The translations under genes and the position numbers were made by a program. DNA of 49,759 bases, taken from an uncultured Isosphaeraceae bacterium (GTDB taxonomy: Bacteria; Planctomycetota; Planctomycetia; Isosphaerales; Isosphaeraceae). Within the stretch, counting starts at the first letter, position 1. Each line of letters opens with the position of its first letter. The stretch is taken from contig CALLYK010000358.1 in assembly GCA_937858365.1 (NCBI GenBank), positions 1-49,759 of the forward strand, in the 5' to 3' direction. The notes below the pieces were generated by a model that ran no database searches, was not told where the DNA came from, and worked only from the letters and a program-made list of their open reading frames with translations. This document shows, one piece after another, positions 1 through 8,519 of this stretch.

Positions 1-12
1 AACGTGAAAGGT

Positions 13-26
13 GCGCCCGAAGGCGC
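13..26. other. small stem-loop near left edge
   Basis: A 5-bp GC stem (13-17 with 22-26) closes a CGAA loop, about 90 bases past the stop of the minus-strand DUF1501 gene. A direct repeat GTTAGGAAC follows at about 48-69. The stem could end minus-strand transcription, but it is short and has no U-tract. No gene is visible in bases 1-113. Confidence 0.3.
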
Positions 27-113
27 GGTTCTTTGGCAATCCGGGCGTTAGGAACCGGTAGTTAGGAACGGGCAGGTCCGCTCGGAGACGGTCGAACGTA
101 CGATGGCGGGCCT

Positions 114-1451
114 TCAGCCCATGAGTTCGGTGATCGGTGTCGGGTCGCTCACCAGGTGCGCTGGTCGGCCCTGCGGTGTGAAGAGGACCTTGTCGGGGTC
201 GATGCCGAGCTTTCTGTATACGGTGGCCGCGAAGTTCTCGGGCGAGAGCACCCTCTCGACCGCGGCGAAACCGCGTGCGTCGGTGGCCCCCACCACGGTG
301 CCTCCCGGTGTGCCGCATCCGGCGAAAAGCACCGACATCGCGTTCGACCAATGGTCGCGTCCGGCGTCTTTGTTGATCTTGGGCGTGCGGCCGAACTCGC
401 CGAGCACGACCACTAAGGTGGTCTCCAAAAGGCCCCGGCGGTCGAGGTCCTCAATCAACGCGGCGATCGCCCCTTCAAACGGCGGCAGCTTCTTATCAAG
501 GTCTTTGAAGATATTCGTATGATGGTCCCATCCTCCCTCATAGAGTGTGATGAAGGGGACGCCCGCCTCGACCAAGCGCCTGGCCAGAAGGGCCCGTTGA
601 CCGAAAGGCGTGCGGCCGTAAGCGTCGCGCGTTGCCGCGGGTTCATGGCCGATGTCGAAGGCCGCTTGCGCCTCCATCGAGGCCATCAGATCGTATCCTT
701 GTTCATAGTACTGATCGAGCGCGTTGACCGGGTCGGCCGCCGCTTCCTCGGTGATTCGCAGGAACTTGTCCACTCGGTCGCGCAGCTCGCGCCGACCTTG
801 GAAGCGGCCTTCGGCGAGGCCCTTGGGCAGGGCCACGTCGCGGACGCGGAAGCCATCCGTATTGGGGTTGTCGGGCACGACGAAGGGGGCGTACTTCGCA
901 CCCAGGAAGTTCGGCCCGCCCGAGCGCGACATCTGAGGGATCGAGAAGTACGAAGGCAAGCCGCCAATCGCGGCGCCTCGTTCATGGGCCGTGACGGAAC
1001 CGAGGCTGGGATGGAAGCTCACGAAGGCGCCGCAGCCGACCGGGATGCGCGGCGGGGCCCCGGTCATCATGTAATGGTTGCCGGCGCCGTGGTTTCCCTG
1101 ATCATGACGGATCGACCGCACGACCGCGAGCTTGTCGGCGATCGCCGCCAGTTTGGTCATGTTCTTGGCGAAATGGAGACCCGGGACCTTGGTGGCGATC
1201 GGTGCGTGTTCTCCGCGGAACTCGGAAGGGGCGCCTGGCTTGGGGTCGAACGTTTCGTAATGGCTGGGGCCCCCGTCCTGCCAAATGAGGATGCAGCTTG
1301 AGGGCCGTGCCCTCCGTCCGAGCGGGTCGGTCGCGGCGGCCAGGCCGCGTGTGCGCAGGGCGGTCACCAGACCGCCGCCGAGGAGCGTCCCCAGGCCGAG
1401 TTGCAGGCAGTCGCGCCGGGTGATCGATTCGCAGTTCCGGTGGGTGGCCAT
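114..1451 (-). CDS. DUF1501 family protein, Tat-exported
   Basis: A 445-residue protein of the DUF1501 family, a sulfatase/phosphatase-like alkaline-phosphatase-superfamily fold that is very abundant in planctomycetes and has no settled biochemical role. The N-terminus has a twin-arginine signal (TRRDCLQLGL, residues 12-21) followed by a Gly/Leu-rich hydrophobic stretch, so export by Tat is likely. Typical family blocks are visible: ILIWQDGGPSHYETFDPKPG near residue 55, GEFGRTPKIN near 350 and GRDHWSNAMSV shortly after. It lies 45 bases downstream of a DUF1549/DUF1553 gene on the same strand, the usual planctomycete pairing, so the two are probably cotranscribed. The ATG at 1451 has no clear Shine-Dalgarno; no better start is seen. 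Confidence 0.9.
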   Translation of the reverse strand: MATHRNCESITRRDCLQLGLGTLLGGGLVTALRTRGLAAATDPLGRRARPSSCILIWQDGGPSHYETFDPKPGAPSEFRGEHAPIATKVPGLHFAKNMTKLAAIADKLAVVRSIRHDQGNHGAGNHYMMTGAPPRIPVGCGAFVSFHPSLGSVTAHERGAAIGGLPSYFSIPQMSRSGGPNFLGAKYAPFVVPDNPNTDGFRVRDVALPKGLAEGRFQGRRELRDRVDKFLRITEEAAADPVNALDQYYEQGYDLMASMEAQAAFDIGHEPAATRDAYGRTPFGQRALLARRLVEAGVPFITLYEGGWDHHTNIFKDLDKKLPPFEGAIAALIEDLDRRGLLETTLVVVLGEFGRTPKINKDAGRDHWSNAMSVLFAGCGTPGGTVVGATDARGFAAVERVLSPENFAATVYRKLGIDPDKVLFTPQGRPAHLVSDPTPITELMG

Positions 1452-1496
1452 GTCGGTCTGCCCCGGGGGTGGGATAGGGTGCGGAGTGTGGAGAGT

Positions 1497-3947
1497 TCAA
1501 TCCTTGAAGATAAACTCAGGTGTATTCATGAGGGCCCAAAGGAGGTCCTCGGCCGCTTCGCGGCGGGCCTTGGGCGTGTCGGCCCGGTCGAAGAGACCTC
1601 GGCCGATCGCGCATTCTTCTTCGTTAGGGAAGCGGGCGTAGACCCGCAGGTACAGGTCTTCGACGATCGCGTCGGCCGTCTTGCTCGACTGGGCGAGTAG
1701 GTTGGGGACCGCCTGGTCGTCGGTGATCTTGGCGTGGATGCGTGGGGCGTTCATCAGGTGAAGGGCCTGGACGACGGTGGGTTCCGGGGCCCGCTCGCAG
1801 GGCGGGTCCTGGTTGCGGTCAGGGCGACCGAACGTGTCCAAGAAGAGGGAATCGACGCGGTGGGTCCAGATCGCCGCGGCGCGCGTGCCGGGCGGGGCCG
1901 CGTCGAACGCCTCGGGGACGCCCGTCACGTCGCTGACGGCGTCGAGGAGCGTCTCGGCCCGGAGGCGCCGGCGATAGTGGCGTGAGTGGTTCCGCGTGTC
2001 GGCCACGTTTCGCGCGTGGGGTCGGGAGGACAATTCATAAACGTGCGATGTCATAATCGTTCGATAGAGATGTTTGAGCTGATAGCCATGATCGCGGAAG
2101 TCTTGGGCGAGGGCGTCGAGGAGGGGGCCGTTCGCGGCCGGGTTGGTGGCGCGGAGGTCGTCCACGGGTTCGACGAGGCCGCGGCCCATGAGTTCGGCCC
2201 AGACGCGATTGACGCTGACGCGGGCAAAGAGTGGGTTCTCGGACGACGTGAGCCAACTGGCGAGCGCATCGCGTGGGTCCTCGCTCTCGTGGATCGAGCC
2301 AAAGAGGGGCTTGGGGGCCATCGCCGCGCCGGTGGCCGGGTTGATCACCGTCTTGGCCTTGGTCGTGGTGAAGACGATCTCCTCGCCCCCCGAAATGGGG
2401 GGCGAAAGGCCAGTCCCCTTACGGCCGACTCTCTGGAAGAAGGCCGTGAACCCATAAAAGTCATCTTGTCCATAAACCTCAAACGGATGATGATGGCACT
2501 TGGCGCATTCGAGACGCACGCCCAGGAAGAGCTGACTGACCATCGTGGTCAGTTCCTCGGGTTCACGGCGGTCGCGGAACATGGTGGCGGCGCTCGGGCC
2601 CCAGGTGCTCCCCTTGGCGGTGATGATTCGGCGCGCGAACTCGTCGTGCGGCCAGTCTTCGCGGAAGGCCTGACGAATCCAGGCATCAAAATTCAAGACG
2701 GCCTTGATGCCGACACGATAGGGGTTGGGCCGCAGGAGGTCCATCCACTGGTTGGCGCGATGGTCCGCGTATTCGGGACGCTGGAGCAAGGCGTCGATGA
2801 GGGCGGGTCGCTTGGACGGAGATGCGTCTTCGAGGAAGGCGCGGGCCTCTTCTGGGGTGGGCAGTCGGCCGATCAGGTCGATGAAGGCGCGGCGAAGGAA
2901 GGTGTGGTCTTCGCAAGTCTCGGACCCGACGACGCCCAGGGAGCGCCACTTGTCGTAAACCAATCCATCGATGAAGTTCTTTCGCGGCAGTGATTCATAA
3001 ACGTCGGTCGAGACTTCTCCTGCAAGGGGGATGGAGACATCGCAGGTGGCGAACTTGCCGCGATAGCGGGCCATGATGGTCGCTTCGCCGGGGATGGCGC
3101 CCGTCTTCACGAGGCCCGAATCACTCACGGCAGCGATCGCCGATTCGTTAGACTGAAAGGCGGTCATGTCGGTGACGTCGCGGACCGAGCCGTCCGCGAA
3201 GTGGGCCGAGACGATCAGGCGTTGTTCGGTCGCGGGGGCCAAGACCCGGGTGCGCGGCTCGACCGTGATCTTCGTCAAGGCGGTCTCGCCGGCGGCTGAC
3301 CTGGGCATTCCCGCGGCGATCCAGGAGCGAAGGGCCTCGTACGCGGCGCCACCGACTTCGAGCTTTCGGCCGCCGCCGTGAGGGACCGCGGCGGTTGCTT
3401 TCAGCAAGATCAAGCTCTGATCAGGAGCGGCCGGGAAGACGCGGCGGCCTCTGGCCTCGCTGGCGATCGCGTCGTGGTCGAAGCTAGCGTCGAAGCCCAG
3501 AAGCGAGAGTTGAAAGCCGTTCTGTCCGCGCTGCTTGCCATGACAGGGGCCTGCGTTGCAGCCAAAACGTGTCAATATGGGCTGCACGTCACGCTCCATG
3601 GTCGGCACGGGCCGGTAGGCCGCGTCGCGGACCTCGACGGTGGCGACCAGTTCGGTCAGGCCGACCTTGGCGAAGACCTTGGTCGAACCATCGGCCACGG
3701 GCAGGACCAGGCCGTCGGGGCCCACCCGTGCGACCTTCGGGTCTTCAGAACGGAAGGTCGTCGCACTGGTCCAATCGCGGTCGCGGCCCTCGTCGCGACC
3801 GATCACGATCAGGGCCTGATGGGCGTCTTGACCGCGCAAGCTCACGCGGTTGGGCACAATGCGGGGCGAGGGATCGTCCTGGTCTTCCACGGCCGCGGGC
3901 GAGATCGACCCTAAGACAACCAGGCAGACCAACCAGCTTGAGACCAT
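1497..3947 (-). CDS. DUF1549/DUF1553 protein with Ig-like and cytochrome-like regions
   Basis: A large secreted planctomycete protein (816 residues from the ATG at 3947, which follows GAGGGA at a spacing of 5; a GTG at 3977 is the longer alternative). Order of regions: signal peptide (VSSWLVCLVVLGSISPAA); a bacterial Ig-like (Big_2) domain; a planctomycete cytochrome-C-like stretch with GCNAGPCHGK; a second Big_2 domain; DUF1549; a second metal- or heme-site-like motif, CAKCHHHPF; and DUF1553 at the C-terminus. CxxCH-type motifs suggest heme or metal binding, but this is family inference. It is the upstream partner of the DUF1501 gene. The reaction is unknown; export to the periplasm or cell surface is likely. 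Confidence 0.9.
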   Translation of the reverse strand: MVSSWLVCLVVLGSISPAAVEDQDDPSPRIVPNRVSLRGQDAHQALIVIGRDEGRDRDWTSATTFRSEDPKVARVGPDGLVLPVADGSTKVFAKVGLTELVATVEVRDAAYRPVPTMERDVQPILTRFGCNAGPCHGKQRGQNGFQLSLLGFDASFDHDAIASEARGRRVFPAAPDQSLILLKATAAVPHGGGRKLEVGGAAYEALRSWIAAGMPRSAAGETALTKITVEPRTRVLAPATEQRLIVSAHFADGSVRDVTDMTAFQSNESAIAAVSDSGLVKTGAIPGEATIMARYRGKFATCDVSIPLAGEVSTDVYESLPRKNFIDGLVYDKWRSLGVVGSETCEDHTFLRRAFIDLIGRLPTPEEARAFLEDASPSKRPALIDALLQRPEYADHRANQWMDLLRPNPYRVGIKAVLNFDAWIRQAFREDWPHDEFARRIITAKGSTWGPSAATMFRDRREPEELTTMVSQLFLGVRLECAKCHHHPFEVYGQDDFYGFTAFFQRVGRKGTGLSPPISGGEEIVFTTTKAKTVINPATGAAMAPKPLFGSIHESEDPRDALASWLTSSENPLFARVSVNRVWAELMGRGLVEPVDDLRATNPAANGPLLDALAQDFRDHGYQLKHLYRTIMTSHVYELSSRPHARNVADTRNHSRHYRRRLRAETLLDAVSDVTGVPEAFDAAPPGTRAAAIWTHRVDSLFLDTFGRPDRNQDPPCERAPEPTVVQALHLMNAPRIHAKITDDQAVPNLLAQSSKTADAIVEDLYLRVYARFPNEEECAIGRGLFDRADTPKARREAAEDLLWALMNTPEFIFKD

Positions 3948-3995
3948 CGGGTCCCTCGAACGGATGGAGGTCAACACGTTCTAACCAAGCTCCGT

Positions 3996-4025
3996 AGTAT
4001 AGAACGAGCCGGCGGGGAATGTCCA
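3996..4025 (-). promoter_or_regulatory. sigma-70-like promoter for the DUF1549/DUF1501 pair
   Basis: On the minus strand TGGACA (4025-4020) and TATACT (4001-3996) are separated by 18 bases, each matching the sigma-70 consensus at five of six positions. Transcription would start near 3989, about 40 bases before the ATG at 3947, which supports that start. GTCCAAC occurs twice, at 4021 and 4032, 11 bases apart and overlapping the -35; this could be an operator. Confidence 0.6.
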
Positions 4026-4084
4026 ACAAAAGTCCAACTCGGTGCCGGTCGGTGTTGGCGGATGGAGGTGTGGGTCGCCTGTGG

Positions 4085-4114
4085 TTGACGCGGGCCGCTG
4101 CCTCCGGCTAGACT
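4085..4114 (+). promoter_or_regulatory. sigma-70-like promoter for purA
   Basis: TTGACG (4085-4090) and TAGACT (4109-4114) are 18 bases apart. Transcription would begin near 4121, roughly 38 bases before the GTG start of purA at 4159. This makes the longer reading frame from 4042 unlikely, because its start would lie upstream of the promoter. Confidence 0.5.
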
Positions 4115-4158
4115 TCTTTCTTTACACGACAAAGCTCGGGCGGGATGGGAGTGCGCGC

Positions 4159-5448
4159 GTGCCATCGACGTGTGTGGTGGGGCTTCAGTGGGGCGACGAG
4201 GCGAAGGGGAAGATCGTGGACCTTCTCTGCGACCGGCACGACGCGGTCGTCCGCTATCAAGGGGGGGCGAACGCGGGGCACACGGTCGTCGTTGATGGCG
4301 TCACATATAAGCTCTCGTTGGTGCCAACAGGCATCCTTCGACCGGGGATCGCCTGTGTGATCGGCAATGGCACGGTGGTCCACCCCCCTGCCCTTCTGCG
4401 TGAGATCGACACCCTTGCCAAGCAAGGCGTGGACCTGGAAGGCCGTTTGCTCTTGAGCGATCGGGCCCACGTCATTCTTCCCCACCACATCGAGGAGGAG
4501 CGGTTGACCGAGGAGTCGACGGAGCGGGCCGACCATCTCGGTACGACCCGGCGCGGCATTGGCCCTTGCTACCGGGACAAGGTCGGGCGGGTGCATGGCT
4601 TTCGGATCGGTGACCTCTTTCACTCCAACACATTTCGAGAACGATTGGGCCGAGCCATCGCGGCGAAGAACCGGCTCTTGGGGGCCCTTTTGCCCGACTT
4701 CCAGCCGTTCGACGCGAGTGCCGTGGCCGACGAATACCTCGACCACGCGGAACGCTTGCGGCCGTTCGTGCGCGACACGACCGTCTGGCTCCACGACGCC
4801 CTCGGGGCCGGCAAGCGACTCCTTTTTGAAGGGGCCCAGGGCTCGCTCCTCGACATTGATCACGGAACATATCCGTATGTCACGAGTTCTAATTCGAGCG
4901 CGGTGGGGATCGCGGCGGGATCGGGCGTGCCAACACGACATATCGACCGTTGGATCGGCGTGGTGAAGGCTTATACGACTCGAGTGGGCGGCGGCCCCTT
5001 TCCCACGGAACTCGACAACGAGGTTGGCGAGCGGATTCGTCGGGTCGGACGCGAGTACGGTACGGTGACGGGACGGCCCCGCCGCTGTGGTTGGTTCGAC
5101 GCGGTGGCGGTCCGCTACTCGGCCCGAGTGAGCGGGGCGACGGAACTCGCGTTGATGCTTCTGGATGTGCTCAGCGGTTTGGATCCGATCCATGTGGCAG
5201 TCGCTTACGAGGACGAATCGGGGCGGCGGGTCGAACATTGGCCGGCCTCGCTCGAAGTCCTTGAGGGCTGTCGGCCGGTCCTGGAGACATTGCCGGGTTG
5301 GTCGGAAGACTTGACCGGCGTTCGGCGCTGGGGCGACCTGCCCGAGGCGGCCCGCTCGTATGTTCGGTATATCGCCGACCAGATCGGCGTGCCGGTAAGT
5401 ATTGTCTCCGTGGGGCCCGATCGTCGGGCCACGATCCCGATCGACTGA
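4159..5448 (+). CDS. purA: adenylosuccinate synthetase
   Basis: Catalyses GTP-dependent joining of IMP and aspartate to adenylosuccinate, the first committed step to AMP, in the cytoplasm. The protein is 429 residues, the usual family length. Signature blocks are QWGDEAKGK (residues 10-18, the phosphate-binding loop with catalytic Asp13), GGANAGHTVVV with the catalytic His, the TTRRGIGPCYRDK block, FEGAQGSLLDIDHGTYPYVTS, and GTVTGRPRRCGWFDAV. The frame stays open upstream to an ATG at 4042, but homology begins at the GTG 4159, preceded by GGGATGGGA, and the promoter lies in between. uppS follows after 33 bases on the same strand, so cotranscription is likely. Confidence 0.96.
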   Translation: MPSTCVVGLQWGDEAKGKIVDLLCDRHDAVVRYQGGANAGHTVVVDGVTYKLSLVPTGILRPGIACVIGNGTVVHPPALLREIDTLAKQGVDLEGRLLLSDRAHVILPHHIEEERLTEESTERADHLGTTRRGIGPCYRDKVGRVHGFRIGDLFHSNTFRERLGRAIAAKNRLLGALLPDFQPFDASAVADEYLDHAERLRPFVRDTTVWLHDALGAGKRLLFEGAQGSLLDIDHGTYPYVTSSNSSAVGIAAGSGVPTRHIDRWIGVVKAYTTRVGGGPFPTELDNEVGERIRRVGREYGTVTGRPRRCGWFDAVAVRYSARVSGATELALMLLDVLSGLDPIHVAVAYEDESGRRVEHWPASLEVLEGCRPVLETLPGWSEDLTGVRRWGDLPEAARSYVRYIADQIGVPVSIVSVGPDRRATIPID

Positions 5449-5481
5449 CAGGTCCCGCCCCCTTCATTGAGGACCTTTCAC

Positions 5482-6279
5482 GTGTTTCATCGACAGATAC
5501 CCGCCGAGGGCCTGGAACGCCTGGCCCGTCTGGGGATCGCAGCCGAGCAGGTCCCCGGGCACGTGGCGATCATCATGGACGGCAACGGTCGATGGGCCCA
5601 GTCACGCGGCCTCCCGCGCGTGATGGGGCACCGCCGAGGCATCAAGAGCGTGCGCTCGGTCGTCGAGGAAGGTTGCCGACTGGGCCTGGAGCAACTCACG
5701 CTCTATTGCCTCTCGGTCGAGAACTGGAAGCGCCCCGAGCGCGAGATCCAGTTCCTCATGCGACTTCTCAGGCACTTCCTGGCGATCGAACGGGAAGAGC
5801 TGATGGACCAGAACGTCCGGCTGGTGATGATCGGCCGGCGCGACGGGCTGCCCGACGCCGTCTTGGCCGAACTCGACCGGACGATCGCCATGACGGCCGA
5901 GAACACGGGGATGACCCTCTGCCTGGCGATCAATTACGGCGGCCGGACCGAGCTGGCCGAGGCCGCTCGGAAACTCGCCGAGGACGTGTTGGCCGGCAGA
6001 ATCGAGCCGGAGTCGATCGACGAGACCTGTTTCGCGGGGTATCTTTCCACGGCGGGCATGGCCGACCCCGACCTGCTTATTCGGACCGCGGGCGAACTAC
6101 GCGTGAGCAATTTCCTACTCTGGCAGATCTCTTACGCGGAACTCTACGTGACCGAAGTCCTTTGGCCCGACTTCCGAGCCGAGGACCTCGACGAGGCGCT
6201 TCTGGCCTATGCCAGACGCTGCCGGAAGTTCGGTGGTCTGGCGACCGGCAAGCCCGCCGCACTCGCGATCGGCCCCTGA
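5482..6279 (+). CDS. uppS: isoprenyl transferase (undecaprenyl diphosphate synthase)
   Basis: Builds the C55 undecaprenyl diphosphate carrier for cell-wall and surface polysaccharide synthesis by cis-condensation of isopentenyl diphosphate. The 265-residue protein has all family signatures: HVAIIMDGNGRWAQ (catalytic Asp33), MGHRRGIKSVR, SVENWKRP, and the C-terminal DLLIRTAGELRVSNFLLWQ and LWPDF blocks. The GTG at 5482 is chosen because GAGGA lies 7 bases upstream; a TTG at 5467 would add five residues but would overlap that ribosome site. It sits between purA and cdsA; a uppS-cdsA order is common in bacteria. Confidence 0.95.
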   Translation: MFHRQIPAEGLERLARLGIAAEQVPGHVAIIMDGNGRWAQSRGLPRVMGHRRGIKSVRSVVEEGCRLGLEQLTLYCLSVENWKRPEREIQFLMRLLRHFLAIEREELMDQNVRLVMIGRRDGLPDAVLAELDRTIAMTAENTGMTLCLAINYGGRTELAEAARKLAEDVLAGRIEPESIDETCFAGYLSTAGMADPDLLIRTAGELRVSNFLLWQISYAELYVTEVLWPDFRAEDLDEALLAYARRCRKFGGLATGKPAALAIGP

Positions 6280-6327
6280 GTTGATCGTCGGACCAGCCAC
6301 CACCATCCCGCCCCGTTGGGTCGACCC

Positions 6328-7236
6328 ATGCTGCGCAAGCGACTGGCCTACGGCTTCTCGATGTCGCTGGCGATCACCCTGGTCCTTGGGCTGGATGAGT
6401 TCTTCGCCCCTTGGTATCCGCTCTGGTTTCTCACGGCCCTTATCGTGCTCGGCCACGCGGCCTTGGAGATCATCAGCCTCTTCAGCGTGACCAGCGCGCG
6501 ACCGTCTGGGAACACGGTCTTCGCCGGCGTCCTGGCCATTGTCGTCTCGAATTGGGCCCCCCACGTGAGTGAGGCCCTGGGCCCCCACCCGATCTCGGAA
6601 GCGGCCTTCGACCCGTCGGCCCCGATCCACGACCTGGCCTGGCCGCTCCTCACATTCGTGGCGGTGCTGATGTTCGCGTTCGTGGCGCAGGGGGCCCAGT
6701 TCCAGCGACCCGGCGCGACAATGTCGACAATCGCCGGGTCGATCCTAGCCGTGGCCTATGTGGGGCTTTTAGGGAGCTTTTTGATCCAAATGCGCTGGTT
6801 TGAAGGGCCCTCGCATGGGCTCTTGCCCCTGATCGCTTTGGTGGCCGTGGCGAAGGGGACCGACACCGGCGCCTACACCCTGGGGCGGATCGCGGGACGA
6901 CACAAGCTCTGGCCCAAACTCAGCCCCAACAAGACCGTGGAGGGGGCCCTGGGCGGCCTCATCGCCGGCGTGGCGGCGTCCCTCATCGTGGCCGCCGCGG
7001 CGAAGGCCGTGCTTCACGCGCCGATGCCGTCTTGGTTGGCCGTGTTTGGCTATGGACTGGTCGTAAGCACCGCGGCGCAACTCGGGGACCTCATGGAGTC
7101 GATGATCAAACGCGACTGCGAGCGGAAGGACTCGTCGTCGATGGTCCCCGGCTTCGGCGGTGTGCTCGACGTGATTGACTCGCTCCTCTTCGCGGCCCCC
7201 GTGGCCTATGGCTATTGGCTTTTGTTCGCGCCTTGA
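6328..7236 (+). CDS. cdsA: phosphatidate cytidylyltransferase
   Basis: Makes CDP-diacylglycerol from phosphatidate and CTP in the inner membrane, the branch point for bacterial phospholipids. The 302-residue protein is almost entirely hydrophobic, with about eight predicted membrane segments. The family's C-terminal signature is present but divergent: SMIKRDCERKDSSSMVPGFG continuing into GGVLDVIDS, where most relatives have a His before GG and an Arg after LD. The cytoplasmic block KGTDTGAYTLGRIAGRHK and SPNKTVEGALGG are well kept. Start is the ATG at 6328; a TTG at 6316 is possible. It lies 48 bases after uppS, consistent with one operon, and ends convergent with the HEAT-repeat gene, the two stops being only 5 bases apart. 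Confidence 0.92.
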   Translation: MLRKRLAYGFSMSLAITLVLGLDEFFAPWYPLWFLTALIVLGHAALEIISLFSVTSARPSGNTVFAGVLAIVVSNWAPHVSEALGPHPISEAAFDPSAPIHDLAWPLLTFVAVLMFAFVAQGAQFQRPGATMSTIAGSILAVAYVGLLGSFLIQMRWFEGPSHGLLPLIALVAVAKGTDTGAYTLGRIAGRHKLWPKLSPNKTVEGALGGLIAGVAASLIVAAAAKAVLHAPMPSWLAVFGYGLVVSTAAQLGDLMESMIKRDCERKDSSSMVPGFGGVLDVIDSLLFAAPVAYGYWLLFAP

Positions 7237-7241
7237 TCCGA

Positions 7242-8519
7242 TCAACGTTGCTCTGGCACGTCCACCAATTTGAGGGCGGCCATCGCATAAGCGCTCGCCG
7301 GCTTGTGTTGGTCCTCACACGCTTTCTTCAAGGCTGGGACGACCCCATCAAGGTCGCGTGCCGGCTTGCCGAAGCGGGCCAGGGCCTGACAGCATGCGAT
7401 GCGGACCTGGGTTTCCGAGTCGATCAAGGCCCGCCCCAGCGCGATCGCGGCGTCCGCTGAACCGGACGATCGAGGGGCCACCTCCCCGAGGGCTCGCGCC
7501 ACTGCGACTCGGACCGACGCCGCGTTGTCGTTCAGGCGCTCGATCAAGGCTGGGACGGCGGTCGTGTCGTCGCCGAGTGCCTTCTTGAGTTCGGCGAGCA
7601 CTTCTTCGCGGGCTGGTCTCGGTCCTTGAACCAGCGTGAACGCGGCGGCCCCTCGGACTTCCGGCCCCTCGTCCTCAAGGGCCTTTTCCAGGGCCTCGCG
7701 GGCGGGCGCTTGGCTCATGAACGCGGCGAGGGCCTCGGCCGCCGCGCGACGGACCTCGGGAGCGGCGGTCGACAGGGCCTCGGCCAGCGGGGGAACGGCG
7801 TCGGCCTCTCCGGGCGCACCCTGCTTCAAGGCGTTGGCAGCCTTGATCGACACGACCGCATCGGCCGATCTGAGCTTCTCGGCCAGTAAGGCGATCACCT
7901 CCGGGCGCTTCACGTGGGGCTTGACCTGGTCCAGGGCCTGCAAGGCTGCCTTACGCGCAGGGCCTTCAACTTCCTCAGCCAACGCGAATAGACGCTGCAA
8001 GCGGGCCGGGCTCGAGACGTCGAGCGTCGAAAGGGCCGCGTCGCACTCGCCGCGCAAGAGCGGCTCCTTCCCTTGAGTGCCTTCCAGAAGGCCGTCGAAG
8101 ATGGGTTCGGAATCGCGCCCGGCCAGAGCCAGAGCAAGGGCGGCCGAGGCACGCACTTCCTTGGACTTGTCCTTCAAGACACGTTCCAGGCCCTCAAAGG
8201 CGCCGGTCGCGTTGGCGAGATCGCGATGGACGGCCAGGTTCGACCCCAGGGACCGGGCGGCCGCGCCTCGCACGAGAGGGTCCACGTCGTCCAACGCCCT
8301 CGTCAAAGCGGCGACCGCCTCAGGCGCGGCCTCGGCCTCGACCCGCGCGAGGGCCTCGGCCGCCGCTTGTCTTGTCTCAACCTTCGAGGATGTCAGGCCG
8401 TCCAGAGGGCGAGTCCCGTGACTCCAGAGGTAGTAGCCCAACGCTCCGGCGCCGAGAAGCAGGATCGCGAAGAGGCCCCAAGGGACCTGGGAACTGCGGG
8501 ACGCATTAGTCTCGACCAC
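7242..8519 (-). CDS. membrane-anchored HEAT-repeat protein
   Basis: A 425-residue protein with a short N-terminal tail, one membrane segment at about residues 14-31 (GLFAILLLGAGALGYYLW) and then a solenoid of roughly ten HEAT/PBS-lyase-type repeats. Repeats are recognisable from patterns such as AVAALTRALDDVDPLVRGAA, AALALAGRDSEP and SVRVAVARALGEVAP. HEAT solenoids usually bind proteins; no catalytic motif is seen, so the role is unknown. The start is GTG 8519. Its first 14 bases overlap the end of the upstream lipoprotein gene, which suggests translational coupling. Confidence 0.85.
   Translation of the reverse strand: MVETNASRSSQVPWGLFAILLLGAGALGYYLWSHGTRPLDGLTSSKVETRQAAAEALARVEAEAAPEAVAALTRALDDVDPLVRGAAARSLGSNLAVHRDLANATGAFEGLERVLKDKSKEVRASAALALALAGRDSEPIFDGLLEGTQGKEPLLRGECDAALSTLDVSSPARLQRLFALAEEVEGPARKAALQALDQVKPHVKRPEVIALLAEKLRSADAVVSIKAANALKQGAPGEADAVPPLAEALSTAAPEVRRAAAEALAAFMSQAPAREALEKALEDEGPEVRGAAAFTLVQGPRPAREEVLAELKKALGDDTTAVPALIERLNDNAASVRVAVARALGEVAPRSSGSADAAIALGRALIDSETQVRIACCQALARFGKPARDLDGVVPALKKACEDQHKPASAYAMAALKLVDVPEQR

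Noticed and set aside
5298-6284. A 328-codon frame overlapping uppS on the same strand
   Set aside because: Arg/Pro/Gly-rich shadow of uppS, a usual by-product of high G+C at third codon positions.
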